A stretch of DNA of 45,418 nt from Akkermansia sp. (GCA_017415555.1 JAFQGF010000030.1:1-45418), one strand, 5' to 3'; numbered from the stretch's first letter, positions 1-10,835 are shown. The notes: a model not told the origin generated them from the letters alone. A program made the numbers and translations.

Positions 1-139
1 GGTGGCATAAAGCGATGCTAAACATTGAAGCATGGGCATTATGCCACCCCTCCTTGCGTCGGGGTTCCCATATTTATACGTCTCTACCCCAGGGCTGAAG
101 CCCTGGGCTACCATATGCCGCCTCGCCATACGGCGAGGC
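1..139. repeat. REP-like cluster of three hairpins at the left edge
   Basis: This gene-free stretch holds three closely spaced inverted repeats. A 10-bp arm at 1-10 pairs with 39-48. An 8-bp perfect stem at 88-95/100-107 has a TGAA loop and belongs to the CCCAGGGC...GCCCTGGG type. A second 8-bp perfect stem lies at 120-127/132-139. A purine/pyrimidine-biased GCTCGC tract follows at about 151-170. Tandem GC-rich hairpins between genes are typical of REP/BIME elements mobilised by RAYT transposases; that assignment is inference. No coding frame here looks real. The first arm starts at base 1, so the element may extend beyond the window. Confidence 0.5.
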
Positions 140-231
140 TCGCAAATTCCGCTCGCTTCGCTCGCCCGCCCAATTTCAATTTATTGTGCCGATTCTTCAA
201 ATACGTTTTCTGTATGTTGTGTCGCATGCAG

Positions 232-264
232 AAAAAACGCGCGGCTTGTACAAGCCGCGCGTTT
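232..264 (-). terminator. Intrinsic terminator of the TPR gene
   Basis: A perfect 13-bp stem (235-247 with 252-264) closes on a GTAC loop. On the minus strand it runs into six consecutive U. It lies 23 bp past the stop codon of the minus-strand TPR gene. Confidence 0.85.
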
Positions 265-287
265 CATGCGAAATATGTGTGGATTCT

Positions 288-1658
288 TTACGAGTAGGCG
301 GATTCCACCTTGTGGGCCACATCGCGATAGCCGTAGTCGACCTCGTAAATGACCTTGAAGCTCTCGATGGATTTCTCCTTGTTGCCGGCGGACTCGTAGA
401 GGCAGCCAATCATGTAGAGAATCTCCTTCTTGGTGTCGTCCATGGCAACCAGCTCCTTGTCGGCGTCTTCCAGCTGGCGAATGGCCATGTCGGTCATATT
501 CTTGGCGGCGTAGCACTTGCCGAGCATGAGCATGGACTTGATGCGCAGGTTCGGGTTGGTGCGGGCGCGCTGCAGCGGGGCAATAGCCTCGGTGTACTGC
601 TCGGCATCGAAGAGAGCCTGGCCGTATTTGAACTGCAGCTGGGCATCGGTGGGGTTGGCGTCCACGCGAGCCTTGGCGTCTGCCACCACGGACTCGGCAA
701 TTTCCTTCTTGCGGGCAGCCAGGGTGGCGCGTGCTTCCTCGTTGCTGGGGTCGGCCGCCAGAATCTGCTCGTAGTAGGTAATCTCTGCCTGCATGGCCTT
801 CTCGTGCATCTCCATGGCCTTGTCGTTGATGGAGAGGTCGGCTCCGCCGCTGAGCTGGTAGGCATAGGCGTAGAAGGAGTAGGAGTTGCCGTAGTCTTCC
901 ATCTGCTCGTAGATGGAGGCAATATCCTTCACCACCTGCAGGTTGGTGTTGTCGACAGCATATTGCTCGGAAAGCTGAGCCAGGCGCTCCTCCATCTCGG
1001 CGCGGGTAAGACCCATCTTATCGGCGTTCTCCAGGTCGGTGGTGGCCGTCTTGTTCTTCAGCTTGGTGCGGAAGTCGCCCTTGCCTTCCCAGTTGCCCTG
1101 TTTCATGGTGGCACGGGCAGCGCAATCCTTTTCGCCGCGCTGGGCTATGGCATCCGTGCGGTCAATGTTCAGGATGCGGCGGTAAGTCTCAGCTGCCTCC
1201 GCGTACTGCTCGTTTTTGATGTAGTGGTTGGCCAGCTGGTGCATGTGCTTCTTGGCATTGGGCTGCCCCTGGCAAATGGTTTCGAGTGCGAAGGCCGCCA
1301 GTTCCGGCAGGTTCAGGTCTGTAGCTGCCTGGAAAAGGGTTTCGTTAGCAGTTACGGAGTAGGGATCCTTTTCCAGCTCATCCTCGATAGTCACAATGGT
1401 AGTCTCCGGGTCTTTGCGGGTTGTGGTCATGCGCATGCCGCCAAAGAGGGAGGAGCGGCGACCGGCATCCGGAGTTGTTTTTACCTCACAGGCGCGCAGA
1501 ACCTTGCGCCCCTCCAGGAAACCCGGAGCTCGCTTTACGAGTGTCTTCAGAATGCTGACAGCGTACTTATAGTTTTTAGCTGCCACAGCTTGCTGAGCTT
1601 TAATCCACAGGGAGCCCTCTGCGGACGGCAACTGGCGTTCGTTGATGATGGTAATCAT
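288..1658 (-). CDS. Tetratricopeptide-repeat protein
   Basis: A 456-residue protein rich in Ala, Glu, Lys and Tyr. Helical pairs fit TPR units, for example around residues 15-60 (QQAVAAKNYKYAVSILKTL), 140-190 (a NEQYAEAAETYRRILNID unit) and 345-440 (the units AEQYTEAIAPLQRAR and SAGNKEKSIESFKVIYEVD). There is no signal peptide or membrane segment, so it is probably a cytoplasmic scaffold for protein contacts. No enzymatic domain is recognisable. It is transcribed alone, divergently from the pseudouridine synthase gene, and ends at a strong terminator. The ATG at 1658 is the only good start before the conserved-looking N-terminus. The partner protein cannot be deduced from the sequence. The TPR assignment is confident; the cellular role is unknown. 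Confidence 0.8.
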   Translation of the reverse strand: MITIINERQLPSAEGSLWIKAQQAVAAKNYKYAVSILKTLVKRAPGFLEGRKVLRACEVKTTPDAGRRSSLFGGMRMTTTRKDPETTIVTIEDELEKDPYSVTANETLFQAATDLNLPELAAFALETICQGQPNAKKHMHQLANHYIKNEQYAEAAETYRRILNIDRTDAIAQRGEKDCAARATMKQGNWEGKGDFRTKLKNKTATTDLENADKMGLTRAEMEERLAQLSEQYAVDNTNLQVVKDIASIYEQMEDYGNSYSFYAYAYQLSGGADLSINDKAMEMHEKAMQAEITYYEQILAADPSNEEARATLAARKKEIAESVVADAKARVDANPTDAQLQFKYGQALFDAEQYTEAIAPLQRARTNPNLRIKSMLMLGKCYAAKNMTDMAIRQLEDADKELVAMDDTKKEILYMIGCLYESAGNKEKSIESFKVIYEVDYGYRDVAHKVESAYS

Positions 1659-1797
1659 AAGTGTGTGAGTGTGAGAGATATTTACCTGCCACAGGCTTAT
1701 AAAAGGCTGTGGTCACGATGTCTGTTCTATATTTAGCACAAAACACACGCGAATTCAACCTTGTTTTTTGAAAATTTTATGGCAAAATGACGCAGAG

Positions 1798-2490
1798 ATG
1801 AGATTAGATGCCATATTGAGCCGTTTTGGGTATTGTTCGCGCCGCGAAGCTGCGCAGTGGATTAAGCGCGGGCGTGTGTCTGTAGGTGGGGTGCCGGCCA
1901 AATCACCCTCCGCAAAGGCAGCGCCGGAGGATGTGCTGGTGGATGGCGCACCTGTAGAGTTCCCCGGTGGCTTGTATGTAGCTCTGCACAAGCCGCTTGG
2001 ATGTACCTGCAGCCACAGAGAGGAGGGGGAACTGGTGTATGATTTGCTGCCGCAGCGGTGGATGGAGCGTGCTGACGGTGTGAGTACGGTGGGGCGTCTG
2101 GATAAGGAGACTTCCGGGCTTTTGCTTCTGACGGATGATGGCTCGTTTGTGCATGCTCTCACCAGCCCGAAACGCCATGTGCCTAAGGTGTATGAGTTTG
2201 ACTGCGCTGCCACAATTCCGCCGGAAGCTGTGGAGTTGTTTGCCTCCGGTGAGTTGATGCTGCATGGCGAAACAACACCCTGTCTCCCTGCCGAGCTGGA
2301 AATCCTGGGCGAACGCAGCGGGCGCCTTACCCTGCACGAGGGGCGTTACCACCAGGTGCGCCGCATGCTGGCTGCCGTGGGTGCCCCGGTGCTGCGGCTG
2401 GAGCGTACGGCCATCGGGCCGCTCAAGTTAGAGTCGCTCAACCTGGCTCCGGGGGAGTGGGTAGCTATTGACCCTGCCATCTTTGCATGA
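1798..2490 (+). CDS. rsuA: RsuA-family small-subunit rRNA pseudouridine synthase
   Basis: A 230-residue enzyme that converts a uridine in rRNA to pseudouridine. An S4 RNA-binding domain covers about residues 1-45 (MRLDAILSRFGYCSRREAA). The catalytic domain contains GRLDKETSGLLLLTDDG, whose Asp is the family nucleophile, and a late YHQVRRMLA motif. The length matches RsuA (16S U516) better than the longer RluB/RluF. I start at the ATG at 1798 rather than the in-frame TTG at 1768, because the S4 domain begins there. TTGTTT, a 16-bp spacer and CAAAAT lie 9 bases upstream, so the mRNA may be leaderless. The stop overlaps the next gene by ATGA, implying translational coupling of two RNA-modification enzymes. 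The exact target site is inferred from the family. Confidence 0.85.
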   Translation: MRLDAILSRFGYCSRREAAQWIKRGRVSVGGVPAKSPSAKAAPEDVLVDGAPVEFPGGLYVALHKPLGCTCSHREEGELVYDLLPQRWMERADGVSTVGRLDKETSGLLLLTDDGSFVHALTSPKRHVPKVYEFDCAATIPPEAVELFASGELMLHGETTPCLPAELEILGERSGRLTLHEGRYHQVRRMLAAVGAPVLRLERTAIGPLKLESLNLAPGEWVAIDPAIFA

Positions 2491-3275
2491 GTTATGATAT
2501 GCCCATAGCTGTTCGGGCAGATTTTTCTGTACTGTATGAGGATGCAGAGGTGCTGGTTGTGGACAAGGCGGCGCCGCTGCTGACGCATCCTACAGGCGAG
2601 AAGAATGAGCCCACGCTCTGGCACGGCGTGCGGGAGTTGTTGGTGTACGAGCTGGCGTGCGGCGGGCAGGTGTCTTTCATTAACCGCCTGGATCGCGAGA
2701 CGAGCGGCATCACCCTCATAGCCAAAACAGCCGCAGCAGCCCGGGAGCTTGGCAAGGCCATGCAGCAGCGCCTCCTGCAGAAGGAATATTTTGCCGTGGT
2801 GCAGGGGCATCCCCTCTGGCAGACTGCCTGCTGCGCCGAGCCGATTTGTCGCATGGAAACGGTGGCACCCACCCGTATTCATGTGCGCCAGTGTTGCCAC
2901 CCGCTTGGCAAGCCCTGCCATACAGAGTTTGAGGTACTGCAGCGCGTGCCGGCTCGCAAGGGGCTACCTCCGCTTGCGCTCCTGCGCTGCGTGCCGCATA
3001 CCGGCCGCCTGCATCAGATTCGTGTTCATGCCGCTTACCTAGGCTTCCCCCTGTTGGGTGATAAGATTTATGGTGGAGATGAGCAGAATTACCTCGATTT
3101 TATTGCTCATGGCTGGACCCCGCAGCTTGCCTCCCGACTGCATCTGGAGCGCCATGCTCTGCATGCCTGTGCCCTCCGCTTCCCCCTTGGCGAGCGTCTG
3201 GTAGAAGTCGCTTCCCCCCTTCCGGCGGAAATGGCTGCGCTCCTTGCCGGCGTTGCTCCAATTGTCGGCAGCTGA
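2487..3275 (+). CDS. RluA-family pseudouridine synthase
   Basis: A 262-residue RNA pseudouridine synthase without an S4 domain. The catalytic motif NRLDRETSG, with its Asp nucleophile, is at about residues 64-72. The family C-terminal motif HTGRLHQIRVHAAYLGFPLLG is recognisable, followed by GDKIYGG. The size is close to TruC (260 residues) and RluA (219), and shorter than RluC or RluD, so the substrate (tRNA or 23S rRNA) is not certain. The start ATG shares an ATGA overlap with the stop of the upstream RsuA-family gene, so the two form an operon. It converges with the secreted NlpC/P60-like gene; only 27 bp separate the two stop codons and no strong hairpin is visible between them. Confidence 0.85.
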   Translation: MSYDMPIAVRADFSVLYEDAEVLVVDKAAPLLTHPTGEKNEPTLWHGVRELLVYELACGGQVSFINRLDRETSGITLIAKTAAAARELGKAMQQRLLQKEYFAVVQGHPLWQTACCAEPICRMETVAPTRIHVRQCCHPLGKPCHTEFEVLQRVPARKGLPPLALLRCVPHTGRLHQIRVHAAYLGFPLLGDKIYGGDEQNYLDFIAHGWTPQLASRLHLERHALHACALRFPLGERLVEVASPLPAEMAALLAGVAPIVGS

Positions 3276-3302
3276 TACAAGCCCCGGGAAAAAGGGAGAA
3301 AA

Positions 3303-4118
3303 TCACCGAATCCGGCAGGCTTTTTTCACAGCATCAAAGCTGTAGCTGTGCGTCTGCATGGATTCCAACCATTTATCGTGTGCAGGAAGGGATGCTGCGC
3401 GCGCAAAATTCTGCGGGTGTGTGATGCGGGTGAATATCAGGTTGTGCATGCGCGAGAGCGGGGCAGATTTTACCCCATAGCCTCCGGGTTTGTTGGCTGA
3501 CCAGTAGCGCAGATGCAGGGTGCCGTTCTTATTCTCTATCCCCAGATACACCACAAGATGTCCCCTTTCTTTTGCCCCGATATCTTCTGTCCAGAAAATC
3601 TTGAGGAAGTCGCCCGGCCGTGCCTGCTTTATGTCATGGAAATTCATGCCGGCTCCCAGTTGCATGGCTAACCTGGCAAAGCCGGGGCCATTGGCATTTG
3701 CGCGGCCCCATGTGCCGGTGCCATCCGGTTGGTCCGGGCGCACATCCAATGCCTGCCAGGCTTTTGCCGGTAGGCGGAGTTTCGTTTGCTTCTCCCAGCG
3801 TTGCAGGCTGCGTAGTAGTACCATATAGACAGCCGCGGAGCAGAAGGTGGGGGCTGCCTTGTGTGGGGAGAGTACCAGTCCCCCTCGTTTCTCGTCCCAC
3901 ACTACTGCCTGTTGTGCTACCCGTCGCACGTCCTCGGGTGCTGCGGCATATCCGCCCCCGCCGGGAAATTCCCGTATGCTTTGCAGCACCATCATGTTGA
4001 AGCTGCTGTGGGACTCTGCGGTCTGAGCCTGGGTGGTGATGTTGCGTTGCTTTAGTTCCGCTGCACCCGTAAGCAGGGGAGCACATAGCAGCAGAACTGC
4101 GAGCCTTCCAAATCGCAT
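3303..4118 (-). CDS. Secreted NlpC/P60- or CHAP-like putative cell-wall hydrolase
   Basis: A 271-residue exported protein with a signal peptide (MRFGRLAVLLLCAPLLTGA, about residues 1-19). Two motifs suggest a papain-like cysteine peptidase or amidase fold. Cys93 is in TFCSAAVYMVLL. His187 is in RGHLVVYLG, preceded by a RPGDFLKIFW turn typical of NlpC/P60 and CHAP domains. This is a motif-level resemblance only. Members of these families cut peptidoglycan stem peptides, so a role in wall remodelling is inferred. The gene is monocistronic. Its start is supported by TTTACA-N16-TAAAAT placed 6 bases upstream of the ATG. It could instead be an uncharacterised family restricted to this phylum. Confidence 0.6.
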   Translation of the reverse strand: MRFGRLAVLLLCAPLLTGAAELKQRNITTQAQTAESHSSFNMMVLQSIREFPGGGGYAAAPEDVRRVAQQAVVWDEKRGGLVLSPHKAAPTFCSAAVYMVLLRSLQRWEKQTKLRLPAKAWQALDVRPDQPDGTGTWGRANANGPGFARLAMQLGAGMNFHDIKQARPGDFLKIFWTEDIGAKERGHLVVYLGIENKNGTLHLRYWSANKPGGYGVKSAPLSRMHNLIFTRITHPQNFARAASLPAHDKWLESMQTHSYSFDAVKKACRIR

Positions 4119-4124
4119 GCGGCT

Positions 4125-4152
4125 ATTTTAGCAGAGCAACAGCGCTTGTAAA
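4125..4152 (-). promoter_or_regulatory. Leaderless-type promoter of the NlpC/P60-like gene
   Basis: On the minus strand, TTTACA (4152-4147), a 16-bp spacer and TAAAAT (4130-4125) precede the ATG at 4118 by 6 bases, so transcription should start at or next to the start codon. Confidence 0.5.
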
Positions 4153-4216
4153 GACTTCTTTCGAGCGGTTTTTACATCTGATACCTCCAACGCGTGTTTC
4201 CTTCATCTGATACAAG

Positions 4217-4248
4217 TAAAAAGCAGCGAACCGGAAAGGTTCGCTGCT
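4217..4248 (-). terminator. Intrinsic terminator of the atp operon
   Basis: A perfect 11-bp stem (4222-4232 with 4238-4248) with a GGAAA loop, followed on the minus strand by a U-rich run. It lies 30 bp past the atpC stop. Confidence 0.85.
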
Positions 4249-4278
4249 GAAAATGATACGGAGGGAAGGCCGCTTGCG

Positions 4279-4701
4279 TCAGATGCGGGGCTTCTTTTTA
4301 CGCGAGTAGTCGAGCAGAGCCATCTGCTTTGCAAGCTGGGCGGCCAGGTAGGTCTGCTCCTCGCGGGAGAGGACGGAGCCACTGTTACGCAGGGCTGCCT
4401 GGGCACGCTCGATGGCCTCCTGTACGGCGCTGGGCTCAATTTCGCCCGCCTTGAGGGCCGTGTCCGTTACCAACAGCACATTCTCTTTGTCTACCTGCAG
4501 GAAGCCGCCACCCACGAAGAGACTCTCCGGGGTGCCGCCCTCCGGGCGGTAGGTGAGCTCGCCGTTGGCCACAGCCGCAATGAGGTCGGCGTGGCCGGGC
4601 AGAATCTCCATCTCACCCTCCACGGCCGGCAGCTGTATGGATGTTACTGCCGCCTGCAGAGCGGTGCGCATGGGGGTGATTATCTGGAATTGCAAGGGCA
4701 T
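4279..4701 (-). CDS. atpC: ATP synthase F1 subunit epsilon
   Basis: A 140-residue subunit of the central stalk that couples rotation to catalysis and can inhibit ATP hydrolysis. The N-terminal beta-sandwich carries the family pattern, including VEGEMEILPGHADLIAAV (residues 28-45). A helical hairpin follows at about 95-135 (IERAQAALRNSG...YLAAQLAKQMAL). The length is normal. It is the last gene of the atp operon, 5 bp after atpD, and is followed by the operon terminator. The C-terminal tail is basic (SRKKKPRI). Confidence 0.95.
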   Translation of the reverse strand: MPLQFQIITPMRTALQAAVTSIQLPAVEGEMEILPGHADLIAAVANGELTYRPEGGTPESLFVGGGFLQVDKENVLLVTDTALKAGEIEPSAVQEAIERAQAALRNSGSVLSREEQTYLAAQLAKQMALLDYSRKKKPRI

Positions 4702-4706
4702 GGTGC

Positions 4707-7030
<2,324 letters not shown>

Positions 7031-7037
7031 GGGGGTC

Positions 7038-8579
7038 TTACTTCGTCATGCGGGATTTGAAGGAAGTCATAAACTGCTTGAGCTGCTCATCAATTTCGGG
7101 CGTAAGCTCCTTTTTGCTCTCGATGGCTGCCAGCAGTTCGGGATTGTTGGTGGTGGCTTCCTCCTCCATGTCGCGGCATACCTTCTGCACCTGGTCTACG
7201 GCCACATCATCCAGATAGCCCTTCTGAATGGCGTAGAGGTCGATTACCTCGATGCCGAGGCTCTTGGGGTCGTACTGACCCTGTTTGAAGAGCTCCACGA
7301 TGCGGCGACCTCGCTCCAGCTTGGCCTTGGTGTTGGCGTCCAGGTCGGAACCGAACTGAGCGAATGCCTGCAATTCTTCGAACTGCGCAAGGTCCAGCTT
7401 CACGGAACCTGCCAGCTTCTTCACAATCTTGGTCTGGGCGGAGGAGCCCACGCGGCTCACAGAGATACCCACGTTGATGGCGGGGCGAACACCCTGGTAG
7501 AAGAGGTCTGTATCCAGGAAAATCTGTCCATCTGTAATGGAAATCACGTTGGTGGGAATGTAGGCGGACACGTCGCCGGCCTGCGTCTCGATGATGGGCA
7601 GAGCGGTGAGGGACCCACCCTTGCGGCCACCCTCGCTGTTGATGCGGGCGGCACGCTCCAGAAGGCGGCTGTGCAGGTAGAACACATCGCCCGGGTAGGC
7701 TTCGCGGCCGGAAGGGCGGCGCAGAATGAGAGATACCTGGCGATAGGCGACTGCGTGCTTAGAGAGGTCATCGTACACGATGAGTGCATCCTGCCCCTGA
7801 TCCATGAAGTACTCACCCATGGCGCAACCGGAGTAGGGAGCCAGATACTGCATGGCGGCACTGTCGGAGGCAGAGGCGACCACAACGATGGTGTAGGGCA
7901 TGGCACCGCTTTCCTCCAGCTTGGCTACGAGGCGGGAGATGGTGGCGCGCTTCTGACCCACGGCCACATAGATGCTGTAGAGGGGGCGGTGGCCGGGCAG
8001 CTTGCCTTCCTCTGCCAGCTTGTTCTGGCGTGCCTGGGAGATGATGGTATCTGTTGCGATGGCGGTCTTACCGGTAGAGCGGTCTCCGATGATGAGCTCG
8101 CGCTGGCCACGGCCGATGGGAATCATGGCATCGATGGGCAGAATACCGGTCTGCACCGGCTGGCTCACGCCCTGGCGGGAAATGATGCCGGATGCAATCT
8201 TCTCCACGGGATAGTAATCAGCCGCGGTGATGGGGCCTTTGCCATCCAGTGGGTTACCCAGCGTGTCTACAACACGACCAAGCAGGCCGGGGCCTACAGG
8301 TACCTGCAGCAGGCGGCCGGTGGTCTTGCAGGTGTCGCCTTCTTTCAGCGCGTTGCCATTGCCGATAAGCACGGCACCTACTTCGTTTTCCTCGAGGTTC
8401 ATGGCCAGACCCATGATGCCGCCGGGGAACTCAATCATTTCATTGAGCATGGCGTTGCTCAGGCCTTCAATACGAGCCACTCCGTCACCAATGGCTTTGA
8501 TGGTGCCTATGTTTTCACTGATGGTGGCCGTTGTGGCGTTGCGAATCTGTGCTTCGAGTTCTTGTACGATGTTGCTCAT
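7038..8579 (-). CDS. atpA: ATP synthase F1 subunit alpha
   Basis: A 513-residue regulatory nucleotide-binding subunit of the F1 head. The Walker A sequence [15 protein letters not shown] is at about residues 169-183. The alpha signature with the arginine finger appears as [17 protein letters not shown] at about 362-378. The N-terminal barrel contains [16 protein letters not shown]. The length is standard. It is 51 bp downstream of atpH and 7 bp upstream of atpG in the operon. Confidence 0.97.
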   Translation of the reverse strand: MSNIVQELEAQIRNATTATISENIGTIKAIGDGVARIEGLSNAMLNEMIEFPGGIMGLAMNLEENEVGAVLIGNGNALKEGDTCKTTGRLLQVPVGPGLLGRVVDTLGNPLDGKGPITAADYYPVEKIASGIISRQGVSQPVQTGILPIDAMIPIGRGQRELIIGDRSTGKTAIATDTIISQARQNKLAEEGKLPGHRPLYSIYVAVGQKRATISRLVAKLEESGAMPYTIVVVASASDSAAMQYLAPYSGCAMGEYFMDQGQDALIVYDDLSKHAVAYRQVSLILRRPSGREAYPGDVFYLHSRLLERAARINSEGGRKGGSLTALPIIETQAGDVSAYIPTNVISITDGQIFLDTDLFYQGVRPAINVGISVSRVGSSAQTKIVKKLAGSVKLDLAQFEELQAFAQFGSDLDANTKAKLERGRRIVELFKQGQYDPKSLGIEVIDLYAIQKGYLDDVAVDQVQKVCRDMEEEATTNNPELLAAIESKKELTPEIDEQLKQFMTSFKSRMTK

Positions 8580-8630
8580 ACGCTTTGGGGTGATTTTTTA
8601 TGAAAATTGCAGTTTGAGAGAGGTGAATTA

Positions 8631-9026
8631 TCAGGAGATAAGTTTGGCAAGGCGCTCAATGCGTGAGCGAACGGAGGCATCTGTCACGTTGTCGCCCACT
8701 CGCACGGTCATGCCGGCTATGAGTGCCGGGTCTGTCTGCCACACATAGTTCAGACCGGGGTGGCGTGGGTCGAGCTTGGCGCGGATGGCGGCTTTCTCTG
8801 TCTTGGCTACGGGGCGTGCGGTGGTAACGGTGCAGGTGTGGCGGGCTACTTCCAGGCGTACCAGTTCCGTAAGAGCACAGAGGATGGAAAGATAGTTACG
8901 GGGTTTTTCCGTGCACAGCGTGTCAGCTACACGGCGTACCACGTCCTCCTGCAGTCGGCCATCCGGGCCGATGCAGAGGCGCATAAGGCGGCGTGCCTGA
9001 GCCTGTGCTTCTTTCGTAATCTTCAT
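8631..9026 (-). CDS. atpH: ATP synthase F1 subunit delta, unusually short
   Basis: Only 131 residues, whereas the delta/OSCP family is usually about 175-185. The C-terminal part is recognisable: VTTARPVAKTEKAAIRAKL at about 65-85, then PALIAGMTVRVGDNVTDASVRSRIERLAKLI at the end, matching the family pattern of a conserved G-x-x-x-x-x-G-D segment followed by a terminal helix. About 45-50 residues of the usual N-terminal helical bundle, which binds the top of alpha, appear to be missing. Only 24 bp separate it from the upstream atpF stop, so no longer frame fits. A run of ten C on the coding strand lies in that gap. Its position between atpF and atpA makes the assignment safe despite low motif content. 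Confidence 0.85.
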   Translation of the reverse strand: MKITKEAQAQARRLMRLCIGPDGRLQEDVVRRVADTLCTEKPRNYLSILCALTELVRLEVARHTCTVTTARPVAKTEKAAIRAKLDPRHPGLNYVWQTDPALIAGMTVRVGDNVTDASVRSRIERLAKLIS

Positions 9027-9050
9027 GATAATCCGGGGGGGGGGAGGGGC

Positions 9051-9572
9051 TTAGAGCTGCTTGATGGCTTCCTCGTTGATGGCGCGGTGGTCTGCTTCGG
9101 TCAGAACTTTACCTGTTACCTGGGCTGTGGCAGCGGCGACCAGGCGGGCAAACTCGCCTTTGAGGGCTTCCTTCTCGCGCTGGGTGTCCAGTGCGGCCTG
9201 GGTGCGTGCGTTTTCGATGATGGAACGAGCCTCGGCAGACGCTTTTTCACTCAGGTCAGCCTGTACTTTGGCAGCAGTCTGGCGAGCATGTTCAATCTCC
9301 TTCTTGCCCTCGGCATGGGCATCGGCCAGAATCTGCTCGCCGGTTGCTTTCACTTCTGCCAGTTCCTTCTGGCTCCGGGCGTGCATGGCTTCACCCTCCT
9401 CGATGCGGGCACGGCGTTCTTCGAGCTGTTTGGTGATGGGCTTGACCCCGAAGATGACGACCACAGCCACCAGAATCGCAAAAGCGATGAAGTGTGCAAT
9501 GAAAATATCTGTGTGCAGGCCGAACTTACCGGCCATTTCCTGTATGTTGGCGGCGACTACCGGAGTGAACAT
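9051..9572 (-). CDS. atpF: ATP synthase Fo subunit b
   Basis: A 173-residue peripheral stalk subunit. One N-terminal membrane helix (IFIAHFIAFAILVAVVVIFG, about residues 23-42) is followed by a long charged helical region. That region (about 45-150) is rich in Glu, Ala, Lys and Arg and contains QLEERRARIEEGEAMHARSQ. It ends in a VTGKVLTEADHRAINEEAI-like segment typical of the b/delta contact. The length is normal. The gene lies 88 bp after atpE and 24 bp before atpH. A single b gene is present, so the stalk should be a b homodimer. Confidence 0.93.
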   Translation of the reverse strand: MFTPVVAANIQEMAGKFGLHTDIFIAHFIAFAILVAVVVIFGVKPITKQLEERRARIEEGEAMHARSQKELAEVKATGEQILADAHAEGKKEIEHARQTAAKVQADLSEKASAEARSIIENARTQAALDTQREKEALKGEFARLVAAATAQVTGKVLTEADHRAINEEAIKQL

Positions 9573-9660
9573 GGTGAATAAGTGTTAGTGTGTAAGGTGA
9601 GATGGAGAAGTGATGGAAGCGGCGGTGCCGTTCTCCTCGGCACCGCCGGTTTGCCGGGCC

Positions 9661-9882
9661 TTAGCCCATGAAGATGGCTACGAATGCCACACCTTCCACA
9701 AGAGCGGCAAGAATAATGGAGATGATGAGCACCTGGGAGAAAGCACCCGGGTTGCGACCGGCGGACTCGGCGGCCTTCATACCGATAAGACCAATACCGA
9801 GACCGGCACCGAGTACGGCGAGAGCGGACTTAAGCGGGGTCAGGTCGGTACCTGCAACTGCGTCAGCGATTGTCTGGAGCAT
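9661..9882 (-). CDS. atpE: ATP synthase Fo subunit c
   Basis: A 73-residue ring subunit with two membrane helices joined by the polar loop SAGRNPGAFS (about 40-49). The ion-carrying carboxylate is the Glu in AALVEGVAF. Helix 1 has the glycine-rich packing pattern GAGLGIGLIG. Aligned with Na+-type rings by the glycine pattern, the position of the Na+-ligand Gln is Ile, and the Glu is followed by Gly rather than Ser or Thr. That argues for a proton-driven enzyme (inference from family knowledge). It lies 88 bp from its neighbours atpB and atpF. Confidence 0.95.
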   Translation of the reverse strand: MLQTIADAVAGTDLTPLKSALAVLGAGLGIGLIGMKAAESAGRNPGAFSQVLIISIILAALVEGVAFVAIFMG

Positions 9883-9970
9883 AGTATGTTGTGTTATGTT
9901 TGTTGTTGTATTATTTTCTTCTGCCTGCCGTCACGTCTTTGCTGCATGATCCGGCGCGGCGGGAAGGGGG

Positions 9971-10822
9971 TTAGTGTGCGGCTTCTTCTTCGTCTCCGCC
10001 AACTTGGGTTTTAAGGAAAAGTGCCGTGAGCATCAGGAACACCATGGCCTGCACAAAGCCGACAAGGAGCTCCATGCACATAAACGGCAGCATGGCTGCC
10101 CAACTGATAGCTCCCATTTTTTCCAGAATGGCTTCACCGGCGTAGATGTTGCCGAAAAGTCGCGCGGCCAGTGCCACAGGGCGCACACAGATGGAGAGCA
10201 GTTCGATGAGCCCCACGAAGAAGAAGATGGGCATGAGCGCGTATTTCAGGAATCCGGTCAGGCCGCCTTTCACTCCGAAGATATGGCCCAGGAAGTGTTT
10301 GAGGCCTTGCTCGCGGATGCACCAGATGAACCAGAGTATGGCGTAGAGGAAACCGAGGAAGAGCGTGGAGTTCAGGTCCGCAAAAGCTCCGCGGAAGAGA
10401 GGTTTGCCCTCGTAGGTGAGCTCGCCCACGCCGGGAAGCAAGCCCATGTAGTTGCTGGTGAGAATGAGCAGGAAGATGGTGGCAAAGTACCAGAAATACT
10501 TCTTGGTCAGTTTCTTGCCGGCCAGGTTCTCTACAAAGTTGTACAGCATCTCAAACACCCATTCCACAAAATTCTGCAGGCCATGCGGAATGCGCTCCAT
10601 CTTGCGTGTGGCCAGACGCAGCACTACGATAAGCAGTATCACTGCCAGGGTGAACATTATCAGAGAGTTATTCACCGGGATAGCATGTCCCTCCCAGAAT
10701 GGAATGGGAACTTCCCACAACACGGGGGCATCTGTGGATAAGCCCTCGTGGTGTCCCTCCGCCAGTACCGGCCCTCCTGCAAGCAGGGTCAACGCAGTCA
10801 ATTTCTGTACAATGTTCTTCAT
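9971..10822 (-). CDS. atpB: ATP synthase Fo subunit a
   Basis: A 283-residue proton-channel subunit. The N-terminus looks like a cleavable signal peptide (MKNIVQKLTALTLLAGGPVLA) followed by a periplasmic segment. The membrane helices include the essential-Arg helix (SICVRPVALAARLFGNIYAGE, with Arg near the middle of helix 4) and a late LVGFVQAMVFLMLTALFL helix. The tail is acidic (GGDEEEAAH). The open frame continues far upstream, but the start is fixed by the promoter at 10836-10864. ATG 10822 is used here. An in-frame GTG at 10828 lies exactly 7 bases after the -10 box and could be a leaderless start. First gene of the atp operon. Confidence 0.94.
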   Translation of the reverse strand: MKNIVQKLTALTLLAGGPVLAEGHHEGLSTDAPVLWEVPIPFWEGHAIPVNNSLIMFTLAVILLIVVLRLATRKMERIPHGLQNFVEWVFEMLYNFVENLAGKKLTKKYFWYFATIFLLILTSNYMGLLPGVGELTYEGKPLFRGAFADLNSTLFLGFLYAILWFIWCIREQGLKHFLGHIFGVKGGLTGFLKYALMPIFFFVGLIELLSICVRPVALAARLFGNIYAGEAILEKMGAISWAAMLPFMCMELLVGFVQAMVFLMLTALFLKTQVGGDEEEAAH

Positions 10823-10835
10823 CGTCACTTCTCCT

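Noticed and set aside
186..1736. Long plus-strand frame (516 residues) opposite the TPR gene
   Set aside because: It is Leu/Val/Gly/His-biased shadow translation of a well-supported TPR gene, with no recognisable domain.
4175..4213. CATCTGATAC direct repeat (4175-4184 and 4204-4213)
   Set aside because: Ten bases, two copies and no promoter context; chance cannot be excluded, so it was not annotated.
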